From assembly GCF_000717595.1 (NCBI RefSeq), contig NZ_JNZO01000001.1:372001-436000 (forward strand): DNA of 64,000 nucleotides. Direction: 5' to 3'. This DNA is from Streptomyces flavochromogenes (GTDB lineage Bacteria > Actinomycetota > Actinomycetes > Streptomycetales > Streptomycetaceae). The translations under genes and the position numbers were made by a program. The notes below the pieces were generated by a model. The model ran no database searches, was not told the DNA's origin, and saw only the letters and a program-made list of their open reading frames with translations. Positions 53,267 to 61,545 of the stretch are shown one piece after another (the first letter of the stretch is position 1; each line of letters opens with the position of its first letter).

Positions 53267-54334
53267 TCAGCCGCGCGTGCTGAACCGCAAGACCGTCCTC
53301 GACCGGTACTCGTCGCCGGGGCGCAGCACCGCGGAAGGGTCACCGGGGCGGTTCGGGGAGTCGGGGAAGTGCTGGGTTTCCAGAGCGATGCCGGCGCCCG
53401 CCCGGTAGGGCGTACCGCTCTTGCCGAGGACCGTTCCGTCGAACTGGCCCGCGGTGTAGACCTGCAGTCCGGGCTCCGTGGTCAGCACCTCCATGCTGCG
53501 GCCCGTGGACGGCGCGTGGAGGACGGCGGCCCGGCGGAGGGTTTCGTCGCCATGCGGGCTCAGGACGAAGTTGTGGTCGTACCCGCCGTCCGCGCCGGGG
53601 CGGGCCAGGGCGTCGGCGATCCTCAGCGGCCGGCGGAGGTCGAACGCGGTGCCGGAGACGGGGCGGTGGTCCCCGTGGGGAAGGAGGTCGTCGTCGACCG
53701 GAGTGTAGTGGGAGGCGTGCACGGCGAGTTCGTGTCCGAGGATGTCGCCGGCGCCCTCGCCGTGGAGGTTGAAGTACGCGTGGTTGGTCAGGTTGACCAG
53801 GGTGGCCGCGTCGGTGACCGCCGAGTAGGTGAAGGCGAGTTCGCCGTCGCGGCCGATGAGACAGCTGACGGTGACGTCCAGGTTTCCCGGGAACCCCTGG
53901 TCGCCGTCCGGGCTCCGGAGGCGCAGGAGCACACCGGTCCACTCCGGGGTGTGCACGCTCTCGGCTTCCCAGAGGCGGGTGTCGAAGCCGTCGGTGCCGC
54001 CGTGCAGGCAGTGGCCGTTCTCCTGCGTGGTCAGCTGGTACGGCTTCCCGTCCAGAAAAAACCGGCCGTGTGCGATGCGGTTGGCGTAGCGGCCGACGGT
54101 GGAGCCGAAGTACCGGGCGGTGTCGGCCGCCCGGGCGGGGTCGTGGGGAGCGAGGACGATGTCGGCCGGGGTGCCGTTCCGGTCCGGAGCCCACAGCTCG
54201 TGGAGGCGGGCGCCGCGGGTGTGCACCTCCGCCGTGAGTCCGCCGGGGAAGCCGAAGGTCCATCGTTGTCCGGCGTACGGATCGGGGCGGCAGACCGGGG
54301 GGACCCCGGTGAAGGGGGACGGTGATGGGTTCAT
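53267..54334 (-). CDS. galM: Aldose 1-epimerase (mutarotase)
   Basis: Cytosolic beta-sandwich enzyme of 355 residues interconverting sugar anomers. Characteristic segments are GSTVGRYANRIAHGRFFLDG, TTQENGHCLHGGTDGFDTRLW (catalytic His region), LTNHAYFNLHGEG (second His) and the C-terminal GIALETQHFPDSPN with the catalytic Glu. It should speed entry of arabinose or galactose released by the hydrolases into their pathways. AGGAACC precedes the ATG. It lies downstream of the Ytf-type importer genes in the same direction, 115 bases away, and may be co-transcribed. Confidence 0.95.
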   Translation of the reverse strand: MNPSPSPFTGVPPVCRPDPYAGQRWTFGFPGGLTAEVHTRGARLHELWAPDRNGTPADIVLAPHDPARAADTARYFGSTVGRYANRIAHGRFFLDGKPYQLTTQENGHCLHGGTDGFDTRLWEAESVHTPEWTGVLLRLRSPDGDQGFPGNLDVTVSCLIGRDGELAFTYSAVTDAATLVNLTNHAYFNLHGEGAGDILGHELAVHASHYTPVDDDLLPHGDHRPVSGTAFDLRRPLRIADALARPGADGGYDHNFVLSPHGDETLRRAAVLHAPSTGRSMEVLTTEPGLQVYTAGQFDGTVLGKSGTPYRAGAGIALETQHFPDSPNRPGDPSAVLRPGDEYRSRTVLRFSTRG

Positions 54335-54449
54335 GGAGGTTCCTTGTCGGCGAGAGGGCACAGCCGGAAAGGGGCAGGGATGGCCCTGCCCCCTCCCTGG
54401 CCGCGTTCGTACGCGGAGGACGGCCCGGGATTCGCTCTCGGCGAGGGGT

Positions 54450-55448
54450 CTATTCCACCTGGCGCGATCCTCCGAAGAGGCGTTGGAGGAGGATGAAGAC
54501 GAACAGCAGACCGCCGATGACGATGCGGGTCCACCACGAACTGAGCGTGCCCTGGAAGCTGATGATGGTCTGGATCAGGCCGAGGACCGTCACGCCCAGG
54601 GCGGTTCCCAGGACGAAACCGGAACCACCCGTCAGCAGCGTCCCGCCGATCACGGCGGCGGCGATGGCGTCGAGTTCCATGCCGACGGCGTGCAGGGCGT
54701 AGCCGGACAGCATGTAGAAGGTCAGCAGCAGACCGCCGAGGGCGGAACACAGGCCGCTCACGGCGTACACCGCGACCTTGGTGCGCCCTACGGGCAGGCC
54801 CATGAGACGGGCGGAGGACTCGTTGCCGCCCAAGGCGTAGACGGTGCGGCCGAAGCGGGTGTGGTGGAGGACGACGAAGGCGAGTGTCAGCACGACCAGG
54901 GCGATGATCACGGCGGGTGAGACGAACAGGCCCCCGGGCAGGAGCACCCGCGTCTGGGCGATCCGCGTGGTCGTCGGGTCGGTGAGGGAGATGGACTCGG
55001 TGCTGATCATGTAGCAGAGGCCGCGGGCGAGGAACATGCCCGCGAGAGTGACGATGAAGGGCTGGATCTCGAAGGCGTGGATCACCCAGCCCATGAGGGC
55101 GCCGCCCCCGGCTCCCACCAGCAGGACCACCGGCACCGCCAGGGCGAGCGGCAGGCCGTTCTGTTCGACGAGCCAGGCCGTCAGCATGGTCGACAGGGCC
55201 ACCATCGAGCCGACCGAGAGGTCGATCCCGCCGGTGAGGACGACGAACGTCATGCCGATCGCCACGACGAGCAGGAAGCCGTTGTCGATCAGGACGTTCA
55301 GCAGGACCTGCGCGGAGAAGAAGCCTTCGTACTGCACGGAGCCGATCGAGAACATCGCGACCAGCAGCGTGGCCGTCACCATGAGCGGCAGGCGGGCGGC
55401 GTGCCGTGCCGAGAAGCGGTGGAACGGCTTGGCGAGGGGGGTGCTCAC
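54450..55448 (-). CDS. yjfF: CUT2 sugar ABC permease, YjfF type
   Basis: Permease of 332 residues and about nine membrane segments. Conserved CUT2 segments are [41 protein letters not shown] and YALGGNESSARLMGLPV. In E. coli YjfF is one of two permeases of the galactofuranose importer YtfQRT-YjfF; here the gene order is the same. The GTG overlaps the stop of the preceding permease. Both permeases are expected in one hetero-complex. Confidence 0.9.
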   Translation of the reverse strand: MSTPLAKPFHRFSARHAARLPLMVTATLLVAMFSIGSVQYEGFFSAQVLLNVLIDNGFLLVVAIGMTFVVLTGGIDLSVGSMVALSTMLTAWLVEQNGLPLALAVPVVLLVGAGGGALMGWVIHAFEIQPFIVTLAGMFLARGLCYMISTESISLTDPTTTRIAQTRVLLPGGLFVSPAVIIALVVLTLAFVVLHHTRFGRTVYALGGNESSARLMGLPVGRTKVAVYAVSGLCSALGGLLLTFYMLSGYALHAVGMELDAIAAAVIGGTLLTGGSGFVLGTALGVTVLGLIQTIISFQGTLSSWWTRIVIGGLLFVFILLQRLFGGSRQVE

Positions 55449-56560
55449 GGGTGGACCTCCTGCCGGCGGGCCGTCAGGTCGCCGGCCGCGGATGCCGGGT
55501 CCGGGGCGGCCGTTCGGCGACGGCGTGAGAGTCGCGCGCGGAACGCGGGCGACTGGACGAGACACACGACGATGACGACCAGGGCCTTGAAGACGAGGGT
55601 GGTCTCGGGCGGTACGCCGAGGGTGTAGATCGTGGTCGAGAGGGTCTGGATGATCAGCGCGCCCAGGACCGTCCCACCGAGGGAGAAGCGACCGCCCGTC
55701 AGGGCGGTGCCGCCGATGACGACGGCGAGGATCGCGTCCAGTTCGATCCACAGGCCGGCGTTGTTGCCGTCCGCACTGGACACGTTGGAGCTGATCATCA
55801 GGCCCGCCACCGCGGCGCACACGGCGCTGACGACGTAGACCATGACCAGGAGGCCGACTGCCCGGATGCCGACGAGTCGGCTGGCGACCGGGTTGCCGCC
55901 CACCGATTCGATGAGCAGCCCGAGCGCGGTCCGCCGGGTGACGAGGGAGGTGACGGCGACAAGGGCCGCGGCGAGGAGGACGGCGAAGGGGAGGGTGAGC
56001 CAGTAGCCGCCGCCGATCATCTTGTAGGCGCTGCTGGACACGCTGATGATCTGGCCGTCGGTGATCAGCTGGGCCACGCCGCGCCCGGCGACCATGAGGA
56101 CCAGCGTGGCGATGATGGGCTGGACGCCGAGCCGGGCGACGAGGAAGCCGTTCAGCAGTCCGATCGCGGCGGCCACGCCGACCGCCAGCGCGATTGCGGA
56201 CAGGACGGTGGACAGGCTCCCCGGGTCCTTCGCGGTGGTGATGTGCTCGCACGCGAGGGCGCCGGCGATGGCGACCGTCGAGCCGACCGAGAGATCGATG
56301 CCCCGGGTGGCGATCACGAGCGTCATGCCGAGCGAGACGAGGATCAGGGGGGCACCGAACTGCAGGATGTCGATCAGGCTGCCGTACAGGTGTCCGTTCT
56401 GGACGCGGACGGCGAGGAAGTCATGGGTGAACACGACGTTCCCCACCAGCAGGGCGGCCAGCACGGCGGCGGGCCAGAACAAGCGGTGCTCCATGAGCCG
56501 CCGGGTGCCGGGCGCCCGGACCGGGCGCCCCCCGGCGCCGGTGTCGTCAGGTGGTGTCAT
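55445..56560 (-). CDS. ytfT: CUT2 sugar ABC permease, YtfT type
   Basis: Permease of 371 residues with a hydrophilic N-terminal tail, then FWPAAVLAALLVGNVVF and the motifs GMTLVIATRGIDLSVGSTVAI and RLGVQPIIATLVLMVAGRGVAQL. INLRP-type loops are absent, as in YtfT. It is coupled by ATGA to the ATPase and by GTGA to the second permease. The C-terminus is basic and ends with a Tat-unrelated tail RRQEVHP. Confidence 0.9.
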   Translation of the reverse strand: MTPPDDTGAGGRPVRAPGTRRLMEHRLFWPAAVLAALLVGNVVFTHDFLAVRVQNGHLYGSLIDILQFGAPLILVSLGMTLVIATRGIDLSVGSTVAIAGALACEHITTAKDPGSLSTVLSAIALAVGVAAAIGLLNGFLVARLGVQPIIATLVLMVAGRGVAQLITDGQIISVSSSAYKMIGGGYWLTLPFAVLLAAALVAVTSLVTRRTALGLLIESVGGNPVASRLVGIRAVGLLVMVYVVSAVCAAVAGLMISSNVSSADGNNAGLWIELDAILAVVIGGTALTGGRFSLGGTVLGALIIQTLSTTIYTLGVPPETTLVFKALVVIVVCLVQSPAFRARLSRRRRTAAPDPASAAGDLTARRQEVHP

Positions 56561-58116
56561 GAGGTGGCTCCGGTGGCGATGGCGCCCAGGATCCGGTCGG
56601 GCGTCAGGGTCGTGTCGTTGGGGAGGGTGGCGACGAGCCGGTGGTCGCGCAGGACGCCCACGCGGTGGCTCAGCCGCAGCACTTCCTCGAGTTCGGCGGA
56701 GATGAAGAGGACCGCTGTGCCTTCCGCGGCCAGGCTGGTGACCAGTTTCTGGATCTCCGTCTTGGCACCGATGTCGATGCCCCTGGTGGGTTCGTCCAGG
56801 ATCAGCAGCTGGGGGTCGGTGAGCAGCCATCGGGCGAGCAGCACCTTCTGCTGGTTGCCCCCGCTGAGGTTGCGGACCTGTGCCTCGGGGTCGGCCGGGC
56901 GGATGTCGAGAACCTCGGTCCACCGGGCGGCGATCTCGTCCTGCCGGGTGCGGGAAAGGGGTTTGGTCCAGCCGCGTGCGGCCTGGAGGGCGAGCACGAT
57001 GTTCTCGCGGACGGTGAGTTCGCCGATCAGACCCTCCGCCTTGCGGTTCTCCGAGCAGAAGGCGATCTTGTGGGCAATCGCGGCGCGCGGCGAGCGCAGG
57101 ACGGCGCGCTTGCCGTCGATCCGCAGCTCGCCTCCGTCGGCGTGGTCGGCGCCGAAGAGCAGCCGGGCCGCCTCGGTGCGTCCGGAGCCGAGGAGCCCGG
57201 CCAGGCCGATGACCTCGCCACGGTGAATGTCCAGGTCGTAGGGCTGGACGGCACCGGCCCGGGCGAGGCCGCGGGCGCTGAGGAAGGACGTGTCCCCGGA
57301 ACCGGTGCCGGCCGTGGGGCCGGTGTGGGATGTCTCGGCCAGTTCGTCCAGGATGCGCAGTTCGCTGCCGACCATGCGGTGTACGAGGGTGACGGGTGTC
57401 AGCTCGTCGATCCGGTACTCGCCTTCGAGGCGCCCGTTGCGCAGGACGGTCACCCGGTCGCACAGGTCGAAGACCTGGTCGAGGAAGTGGGTGACGAAGA
57501 GGATCGCGACACCCCGGTCGCGCAGTCTGCGGACCAGGGTGAACAGCTGGGCGACTTCGTCCCGGTCGAGGCTGGAGGTGGGCTCGTCGAGGATGAGGAC
57601 CTTCGCCTTGACGTCCACGGCCCGTACGATCGCGACCAGTTGCTGGACGGCGAGGGAGTACGTGCCCAGCGGCATGCGGACGTCGAGGTCGAGTTCCAGT
57701 TCGGTGATGAGCCGTGCCGCGCGTTCGTGGAGGGCCGACCAGTGGACCAGCCCCAGGCGCCGGGGTTCACGGCCGATGAGGATGTTCTCCGCGACCGAGA
57801 GGTTGGGGCACAGGTTCACCTCCTGGTACACCGTGCTGATTCCGGCGTGCTGCGCTTCCAGCGGTTCGGCGAATCGCTGGAAGCTGCCGTCGACGGAGAC
57901 CGTTCCCGCGTCGGGCGGGTGGACGCCGGTGAGCACCTTGATGAGGGTCGACTTCCCGGCGCCGTTCTCGCCCATCAGGGCGTGGACCTCGCCGGGGAAG
58001 AGGCGCAGATCCACGCCGTCGAGGGCGAGGACGCCGGGGAACACCTTGCGGATGCCCTGGGCCTCCAGGACCGGCCGGTCGGTGCGGGTGGGTGTGGGGG
58101 TGGGTGGGACTGCCAT
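56557..58116 (-). CDS. ytfR: CUT2 sugar ABC ATPase, YtfR type
   Basis: Two-domain ATPase of 519 residues: Walker [24 protein letters not shown] as signature area, and Walker [13 protein letters not shown] in the first half; [30 protein letters not shown] and [14 protein letters not shown] in the second. FCSENRKAEGLIGELTVREN is typical of YtfR/RbsA proteins. It follows the binding-protein gene after a 67-base gap with a hairpin that may lower its expression relative to the binding protein. Confidence 0.93.
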   Translation of the reverse strand: MAVPPTPTPTRTDRPVLEAQGIRKVFPGVLALDGVDLRLFPGEVHALMGENGAGKSTLIKVLTGVHPPDAGTVSVDGSFQRFAEPLEAQHAGISTVYQEVNLCPNLSVAENILIGREPRRLGLVHWSALHERAARLITELELDLDVRMPLGTYSLAVQQLVAIVRAVDVKAKVLILDEPTSSLDRDEVAQLFTLVRRLRDRGVAILFVTHFLDQVFDLCDRVTVLRNGRLEGEYRIDELTPVTLVHRMVGSELRILDELAETSHTGPTAGTGSGDTSFLSARGLARAGAVQPYDLDIHRGEVIGLAGLLGSGRTEAARLLFGADHADGGELRIDGKRAVLRSPRAAIAHKIAFCSENRKAEGLIGELTVRENIVLALQAARGWTKPLSRTRQDEIAARWTEVLDIRPADPEAQVRNLSGGNQQKVLLARWLLTDPQLLILDEPTRGIDIGAKTEIQKLVTSLAAEGTAVLFISAELEEVLRLSHRVGVLRDHRLVATLPNDTTLTPDRILGAIATGATS

Positions 58117-58138
58117 CCGCCCTCCTCTCCTGAGGGGT

Positions 58139-58164
58139 CGGGGGCGGCGCGAGGACCGCCCCCG
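58139..58164. other. Intra-operon hairpin between ytfQ and ytfR
   Basis: CGGGGGCGG (58139-58147) pairs perfectly with 58156-58164 around eight bases. Such structures after binding-protein genes often stabilise the upstream message or partly terminate transcription, giving binding protein in excess. Confidence 0.6.
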
Positions 58165-58183
58165 GTCTGGTGCGGGCGTCGGG

Positions 58184-59185
58184 TCAGTACTGGCGGCCGG
58201 GCAGGGCGGCCGCGGCCTGGTCCTGGGTGAAGACGCCCTCCTTGACCTCGACCCGTCGCGGGACGCTCTCCCCCGCCGCGACCTTCTCGGCGAGTTCCAT
58301 CAGCTGGTCGCCGAGGAGCGGGTTGCACTCGACCACCACGTTGATCTTCTTCTCCTGCATGGCGACGAAGGCGTCCTTGATGCCGTCGACGGAGATCACC
58401 TTGATGTCGGTGCCCGGCTTCCTGCCCGCCTCCTCGATGGCCTGGATGGCGCCCAGGGCCATGTCGTCGTTGTGGGCGTACAGGACGTCGATGTCCTTGT
58501 GGGACTTGAGGAAGGCCTGCATGACCTCCTTGCCCTTGGCGCGGGTGAAGTCCCCGGTCTGGGACGCGACGACCTTGAACTTGGAGTCGCCCTTGACGAC
58601 CTCGGCGAAGCCGGCCTTGCGGTCGTTGGCGGGTGCGGAGCCGGTGGTGCCCTGGAGCTCGACGACGTTGACCGGTTCGGAGGTCCCCTCGTACTCCTTC
58701 ACGAGCCACTTGCCGGCCTCCTGCCCCTCCTTGACGAAGTCGGAGCCGAGGAAGGTCCGGTAGAGGGAGGTGTCCTGCGAGTCGACCGCACGGTCGGTGA
58801 GGATCACCGGGATGCCGGCGCTCTCGGCCTCCTTGAGGACGGTGTCCCAGCCGGACTCCACCACCGGGGAGAAGGCGATGACGTCCACCTTCTGCTGGAT
58901 GAACGTGCGGATCGCCTTGATCTGGTTCTCCTGCTTCTGCTGCGCGTCGGAGAACTTCAGCGTGATGCCGGCCTTCTCGGCCGCCTCGCGTACGGACTTG
59001 GTGTTGGCGGTGCGCCAGCCGCTCTCGGCTCCCACCTGGGCGAACCCGAGCACCAGCTTGCCGTCGGAGGAGCCCTTGCCGGTGCCGCCGGTGGTACCGG
59101 TGGGCGCGGGCTCGGTGGTGCAGGCGGTCAGCACACCAGCGGCCAGAACAGCGGCGGTGATGACACGGAGGGCTCTGTGGGCCAT
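58184..59185 (-). CDS. ytfQ: Sugar-binding lipoprotein, YtfQ type
   Basis: A protein of 333 residues. The lipoprotein signal ends at Cys22 (LTAC). The core shows LVLGFAQVGAESGWRTANTKS and IKAIRTFIQQKVDVIAFSPVVESGWD, both highly characteristic of YtfQ (galactofuranose binding), then PVILTDRAVD, and VISVDGIKDAFVAMQEKKINVVVECNPLLG. Ligands may be galactofuranose, L-arabinose or related furanoses, fitting a locus that releases arabinofuranose. AAGGAAC precedes the ATG. Two arabinose-type operators lie 150-270 bases upstream. Confidence 0.9.
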   Translation of the reverse strand: MAHRALRVITAAVLAAGVLTACTTEPAPTGTTGGTGKGSSDGKLVLGFAQVGAESGWRTANTKSVREAAEKAGITLKFSDAQQKQENQIKAIRTFIQQKVDVIAFSPVVESGWDTVLKEAESAGIPVILTDRAVDSQDTSLYRTFLGSDFVKEGQEAGKWLVKEYEGTSEPVNVVELQGTTGSAPANDRKAGFAEVVKGDSKFKVVASQTGDFTRAKGKEVMQAFLKSHKDIDVLYAHNDDMALGAIQAIEEAGRKPGTDIKVISVDGIKDAFVAMQEKKINVVVECNPLLGDQLMELAEKVAAGESVPRRVEVKEGVFTQDQAAAALPGRQY

Positions 59186-59336
59186 GTCGTGGTTCCTTTC
59201 GGGACGTGCGTCGTACAGGGCGGTGCCCTGGAGGGGCGGGGCCCGGCGAAGGTGTGGCTGCGCAGCAGTGGTTGAGCTGGGCGGAGGCGGAGTGCGCCTA
59301 GGCCCCCGACGACCGGTGGGCTGCCGAACGCGACAC

Positions 59337-59366
59337 ATTGTGAGCGCTAACAGACTCGTAACTCAA
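59337..59366 (-). promoter_or_regulatory. Possible ytfQ promoter with LacI-type operator
   Basis: On the minus strand TTGAGT (59366-59361), 18 bases and CACAAT (59342-59337) could be a weak promoter. TTGTGAGCGCTAACAG at 59338-59353 is an operator of the arabinose class (one outer position off). The 152-base leader 59186-59336 holds no gene. Confidence 0.55.
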
Positions 59367-59437
59367 GGGCTCGTACGGCCGTTACCTTTTTTGATGCGGA
59401 GTGACGAGTCGCGGCGCATCGAGTTCCGCCTCAAGGA

Positions 59438-59453
59438 TGTGAGCGTTAACAGA
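59438..59453. promoter_or_regulatory. Second arabinose-type operator upstream of ytfQ
   Basis: ATGTGAGCGTTAACAG matches the same palindrome class with three deviations, exactly 100 bases from the site at 59338. Two sites at such a distance could allow a repression loop. Confidence 0.5.
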
Positions 59454-59500
59454 GCCGCTGAGGGCCGTTCGACACAGAAGACCCCGCAGAATGCGGCCCG

Positions 59501-59529
59501 TTGACACGCCCCACCACGCTTCGTATCGT
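59501..59529 (+). promoter_or_regulatory. Plus-strand promoter before the dehydrogenase remnant
   Basis: TTGACA (59501-59506), 17 bases and TATCGT (59524-59529) form a good consensus promoter. RNA would start near 59536 and cover the short reading frame at 59582 and the dehydrogenase remnant. Confidence 0.55.
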
Positions 59530-59581
59530 CGCGACACAATTTCGAACGACGACCGAAATATCGAACGTCAGGAGTCGCCCC

Positions 59582-59623
59582 ATGTGTTCCACTCCGACCA
59601 CTGCCCAGGGCAGCTTCCTGTGA
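59582..59623 (+). CDS. Short reading frame of 13 codons with a ribosome site
   Basis: ATG at 59582 is preceded by AGGAG at a good distance and by a promoter. It encodes MCSTPTTAQGSFL and then a TGA. It may be a leader peptide or, more likely, the surviving first codons of the dehydrogenase whose remnant follows in another frame. No function is assigned. Confidence 0.35.
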   Translation: MCSTPTTAQGSFL

Positions 59624-59636
59624 GCCGCCGGGGGTC

Positions 59637-59970
59637 CTCCCCGCTCGTCTCCTGCACACCCTCGCGCCGGACGCCGATCTCACCGCCGCCGCGTTCCTCG
59701 AGCCGGCCGCCTGCGCGGCCGCCGCTGTCCTGAAGGCGCGCCCGCTGCCCGGTTCACGGGTGGCCGTCATCGGCTCCGGCGCCCTCGGGCTGCTCGCCGT
59801 ACAGCTCCTCTGCGCCTTCTCCCCGAGCGAGCTGACCCGTCGTCGGTACGAGCCCCGACCGAGCCGATCTCTCCCGTCGCTTCGGAGCCACCGCCTACCG
59901 GACGTGGGACCGCGCCTCCGGTCTCGCGGACTTCGACGTGGTGATCGACGCCGCGGGCGCGCCTTCCCAG
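59637..59970 (+). pseudogene. Fragment of a zinc-type (MDR) alcohol/sugar dehydrogenase
   Basis: The plus strand reads LLHTLAPDADLTAAAFLEPA, then VLKARPLPGSRVAVIGSGALG and LLAVQLLCAF, the hinge and first Rossmann strand of a medium-chain dehydrogenase. Near 59843 the frame shifts and continues as VVGTSPDRADLSRRFGATAY and DFDVVIDAAGAP. The catalytic N-terminal domain with the zinc ligands and the rest of the coenzyme domain are missing, so the gene is dead. It is cut off exactly where the palindrome TGGGAGCGCTCCCA begins. Confidence 0.8.
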
Positions 59971-59972
59971 AG

Positions 59973-59986
59973 TGGGAGCGCTCCCA
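59973..59986. promoter_or_regulatory. Exact CebR-box palindrome
   Basis: TGGGAGCGCTCCCA is the 14-base operator described for CebR, the cello-oligosaccharide repressor of Streptomyces. It lies between the dehydrogenase remnant and the 3' end of the CebR-like gene, without a start codon close by on either strand. In 60000-60169 I saw no gene. Confidence 0.7.
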
Positions 59987-60169
59987 AAAGGTGGCGTCGA
60001 AACCCTGCCGCCACCTTGACGGTCTGTCAAGCCGGCTGGCAGGGGGCAGGCCGTACGCGGGGCGCGGGTGAGCGCCGAAGGGCGCACGGGCCAGCGGGGA
60101 AGGGGGGCGCACGCAGAGCGCGGGCCGGAGCACGGGGCCGTACGCCAGGCCCGGTCGGGAGGCGGTTCG

Positions 60170-61183
60170 TCAGGCGCTGGCGCGGGTGACCAAACGCGTG
60201 GGGAGGATCAGTGGGGTGGGGGCCTGCCCGTTGATGAGCGCGACGAGCATGCGCGCCATCTCACGACCGAGACCCTCTACGGGCTGATGCACCGTGGTCA
60301 GCGGCGGATCGGAGATCCTGGCCACGGCCAGGTCGTCGAAGCCGATCACGGCGACGTCGGCGGGGACGCGGCGGCCGGCATCACGCAGTGTGCGCAACGC
60401 CCCGGCCCCCATGTTGTCGCTGGCGGTGAACACTCCGTCCAGCTCCGGGTGCCGCGCCGACAGCGCCGCCATGGCGGCCGCGCCGCTCGACTCGGTGAAG
60501 TCACCGGCTTCCGGCGGATACGGTTCGAGGCCGGCCGCCAGCATGGCGTCCTGGTAGCCGCGGTAACGGGCGCGCCCCACCTCCGTGTCCAGCCGCCCGC
60601 AGATCGTCACGACCCTGGTCCGGCCGAGCGAGATCAGGTACTCGGTCGCCGCGCGCGCTCCTCCGAGGTTGTCCACGTCCACATACCAACGCGGGTCCAA
60701 ACCGACCGGGCGCCCGCCGAACACCACGGGAATCTCCGTCTCTTCCGCCATGCGGGCCAGCGGATCGTCCTCGCGCAGCGCCATCAGCATCACTCCGTCG
60801 GCCCCCTTGGACCGGAGAAGCTGCTCCACGCGCCGGCGCCCCCGGTCGGAGGCCGCCAGACACAGCATCAGGTGTAGTTCGGCCTCCTCCAGCGCGGCCG
60901 AGGCACCCACGATCACCTGAGCGAAGAACGGGTCCGCGAAGATCGACGGATCCTCTCCCGAGACGACCAGGGCGGCCGCACCGGTCTGACGGGTCGCCAG
61001 CGCCCGGGCGGTCGGATTCGGCACGTATCCGAGTTGAAGGACCGCCCGGGCGACGGCCTCGCGTTTCGCGCGGCTGACGTGCGGGGCGTTGTTGAGCACA
61101 CGCGAGGCCACCGATCGCGAGACTCCGGCCAGTTCGGCCACCTCGTCGAGTGTCGACTGCCGGTTCGGCACACCTTGCGCCAT
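60170..61183 (-). CDS. LacI-family repressor, CebR-like
   Basis: A regulator of 337 residues with helix-turn-helix STLDEVAELAGVSRSVASRVLNN and hinge NPTARALATRQTG, then an effector domain with FADPFFAQVIVGASAALEEA, GRARYRGYQDAM and VIGFDDLAVARISDPPLTTVHQP. A palindrome CTGGAAGCGCTTCCAG lies in its own leader and similar ones lie before the divergent GH6 cellulase, so it probably controls itself and the cellulases. Whether the inducer is cellobiose or another disaccharide, and whether this is the true CebR, cannot be read from the sequence: no cebEFG importer is in the window. Confidence 0.85.
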   Translation of the reverse strand: MAQGVPNRQSTLDEVAELAGVSRSVASRVLNNAPHVSRAKREAVARAVLQLGYVPNPTARALATRQTGAAALVVSGEDPSIFADPFFAQVIVGASAALEEAELHLMLCLAASDRGRRRVEQLLRSKGADGVMLMALREDDPLARMAEETEIPVVFGGRPVGLDPRWYVDVDNLGGARAATEYLISLGRTRVVTICGRLDTEVGRARYRGYQDAMLAAGLEPYPPEAGDFTESSGAAAMAALSARHPELDGVFTASDNMGAGALRTLRDAGRRVPADVAVIGFDDLAVARISDPPLTTVHQPVEGLGREMARMLVALINGQAPTPLILPTRLVTRASA

Positions 61184-61220
61184 GAGCTGCCCTCCTCACT
61201 CCATCTGAACACCTGGAAGG

Positions 61221-61236
61221 CTGGAAGCGCTTCCAG
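61221..61236. promoter_or_regulatory. Perfect palindrome in the leader of the CebR-like gene
   Basis: CTGGAAGCGCTTCCAG, a perfect 16-base palindrome 38-53 bases upstream of the regulator ATG. It is a variant of the TGGGAGCGCTCCCA class. A further half-site CTGGAA lies at 61213-61218. Confidence 0.7.
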
Positions 61237-61354
61237 TTTCAGGACTGTAAACCCTTCCCCTCGTCCTGTGAAGTGCTGTTCAAGTGGGCGCACTTGACAG
61301 TCTCGATGGACGCATCACACGATACGGCCACACCTCGGCCCCACAGATCGTGGC

Positions 61355-61384
61355 CTGGGAACGCTTCCAGTGGGAGCGCTTCCA
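61355..61384. promoter_or_regulatory. Two adjoining CebR-like boxes upstream of the first GH6 gene
   Basis: CTGGGAACGCTTCCAG (61355-61370) and TGGGAGCGCTTCCA (61371-61384) lie back to back, 162-191 bases before the cellulase ATG. A TTGACA at 61294-61299 may be the -35 region of the promoter. The remaining intergenic bases (61385-61545) hold only the ribosome site GAGGT. Confidence 0.65.
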
Positions 61385-61545
61385 CTGGCTCCTGTGCGTC
61401 CGGAGTGCGCTGGTGTCCCCGCCGGTGCGCCGCCTCCGTGAGCCGCCGCACCGAGAACTTCGTACCACCGCAATTCCTCACCGCGTCGCACCGCTCGGGA
61501 CGAGAGCGGTCGACGCGTCCGCCGTCAGGAAATCGAGGTACAGCC

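Noticed and set aside
59491..60071. Short plus-strand proteins in the dehydrogenase remnant region
   Set aside because: Their frames do not follow the dehydrogenase-like codons; the true signal is a frameshifted pseudogene.
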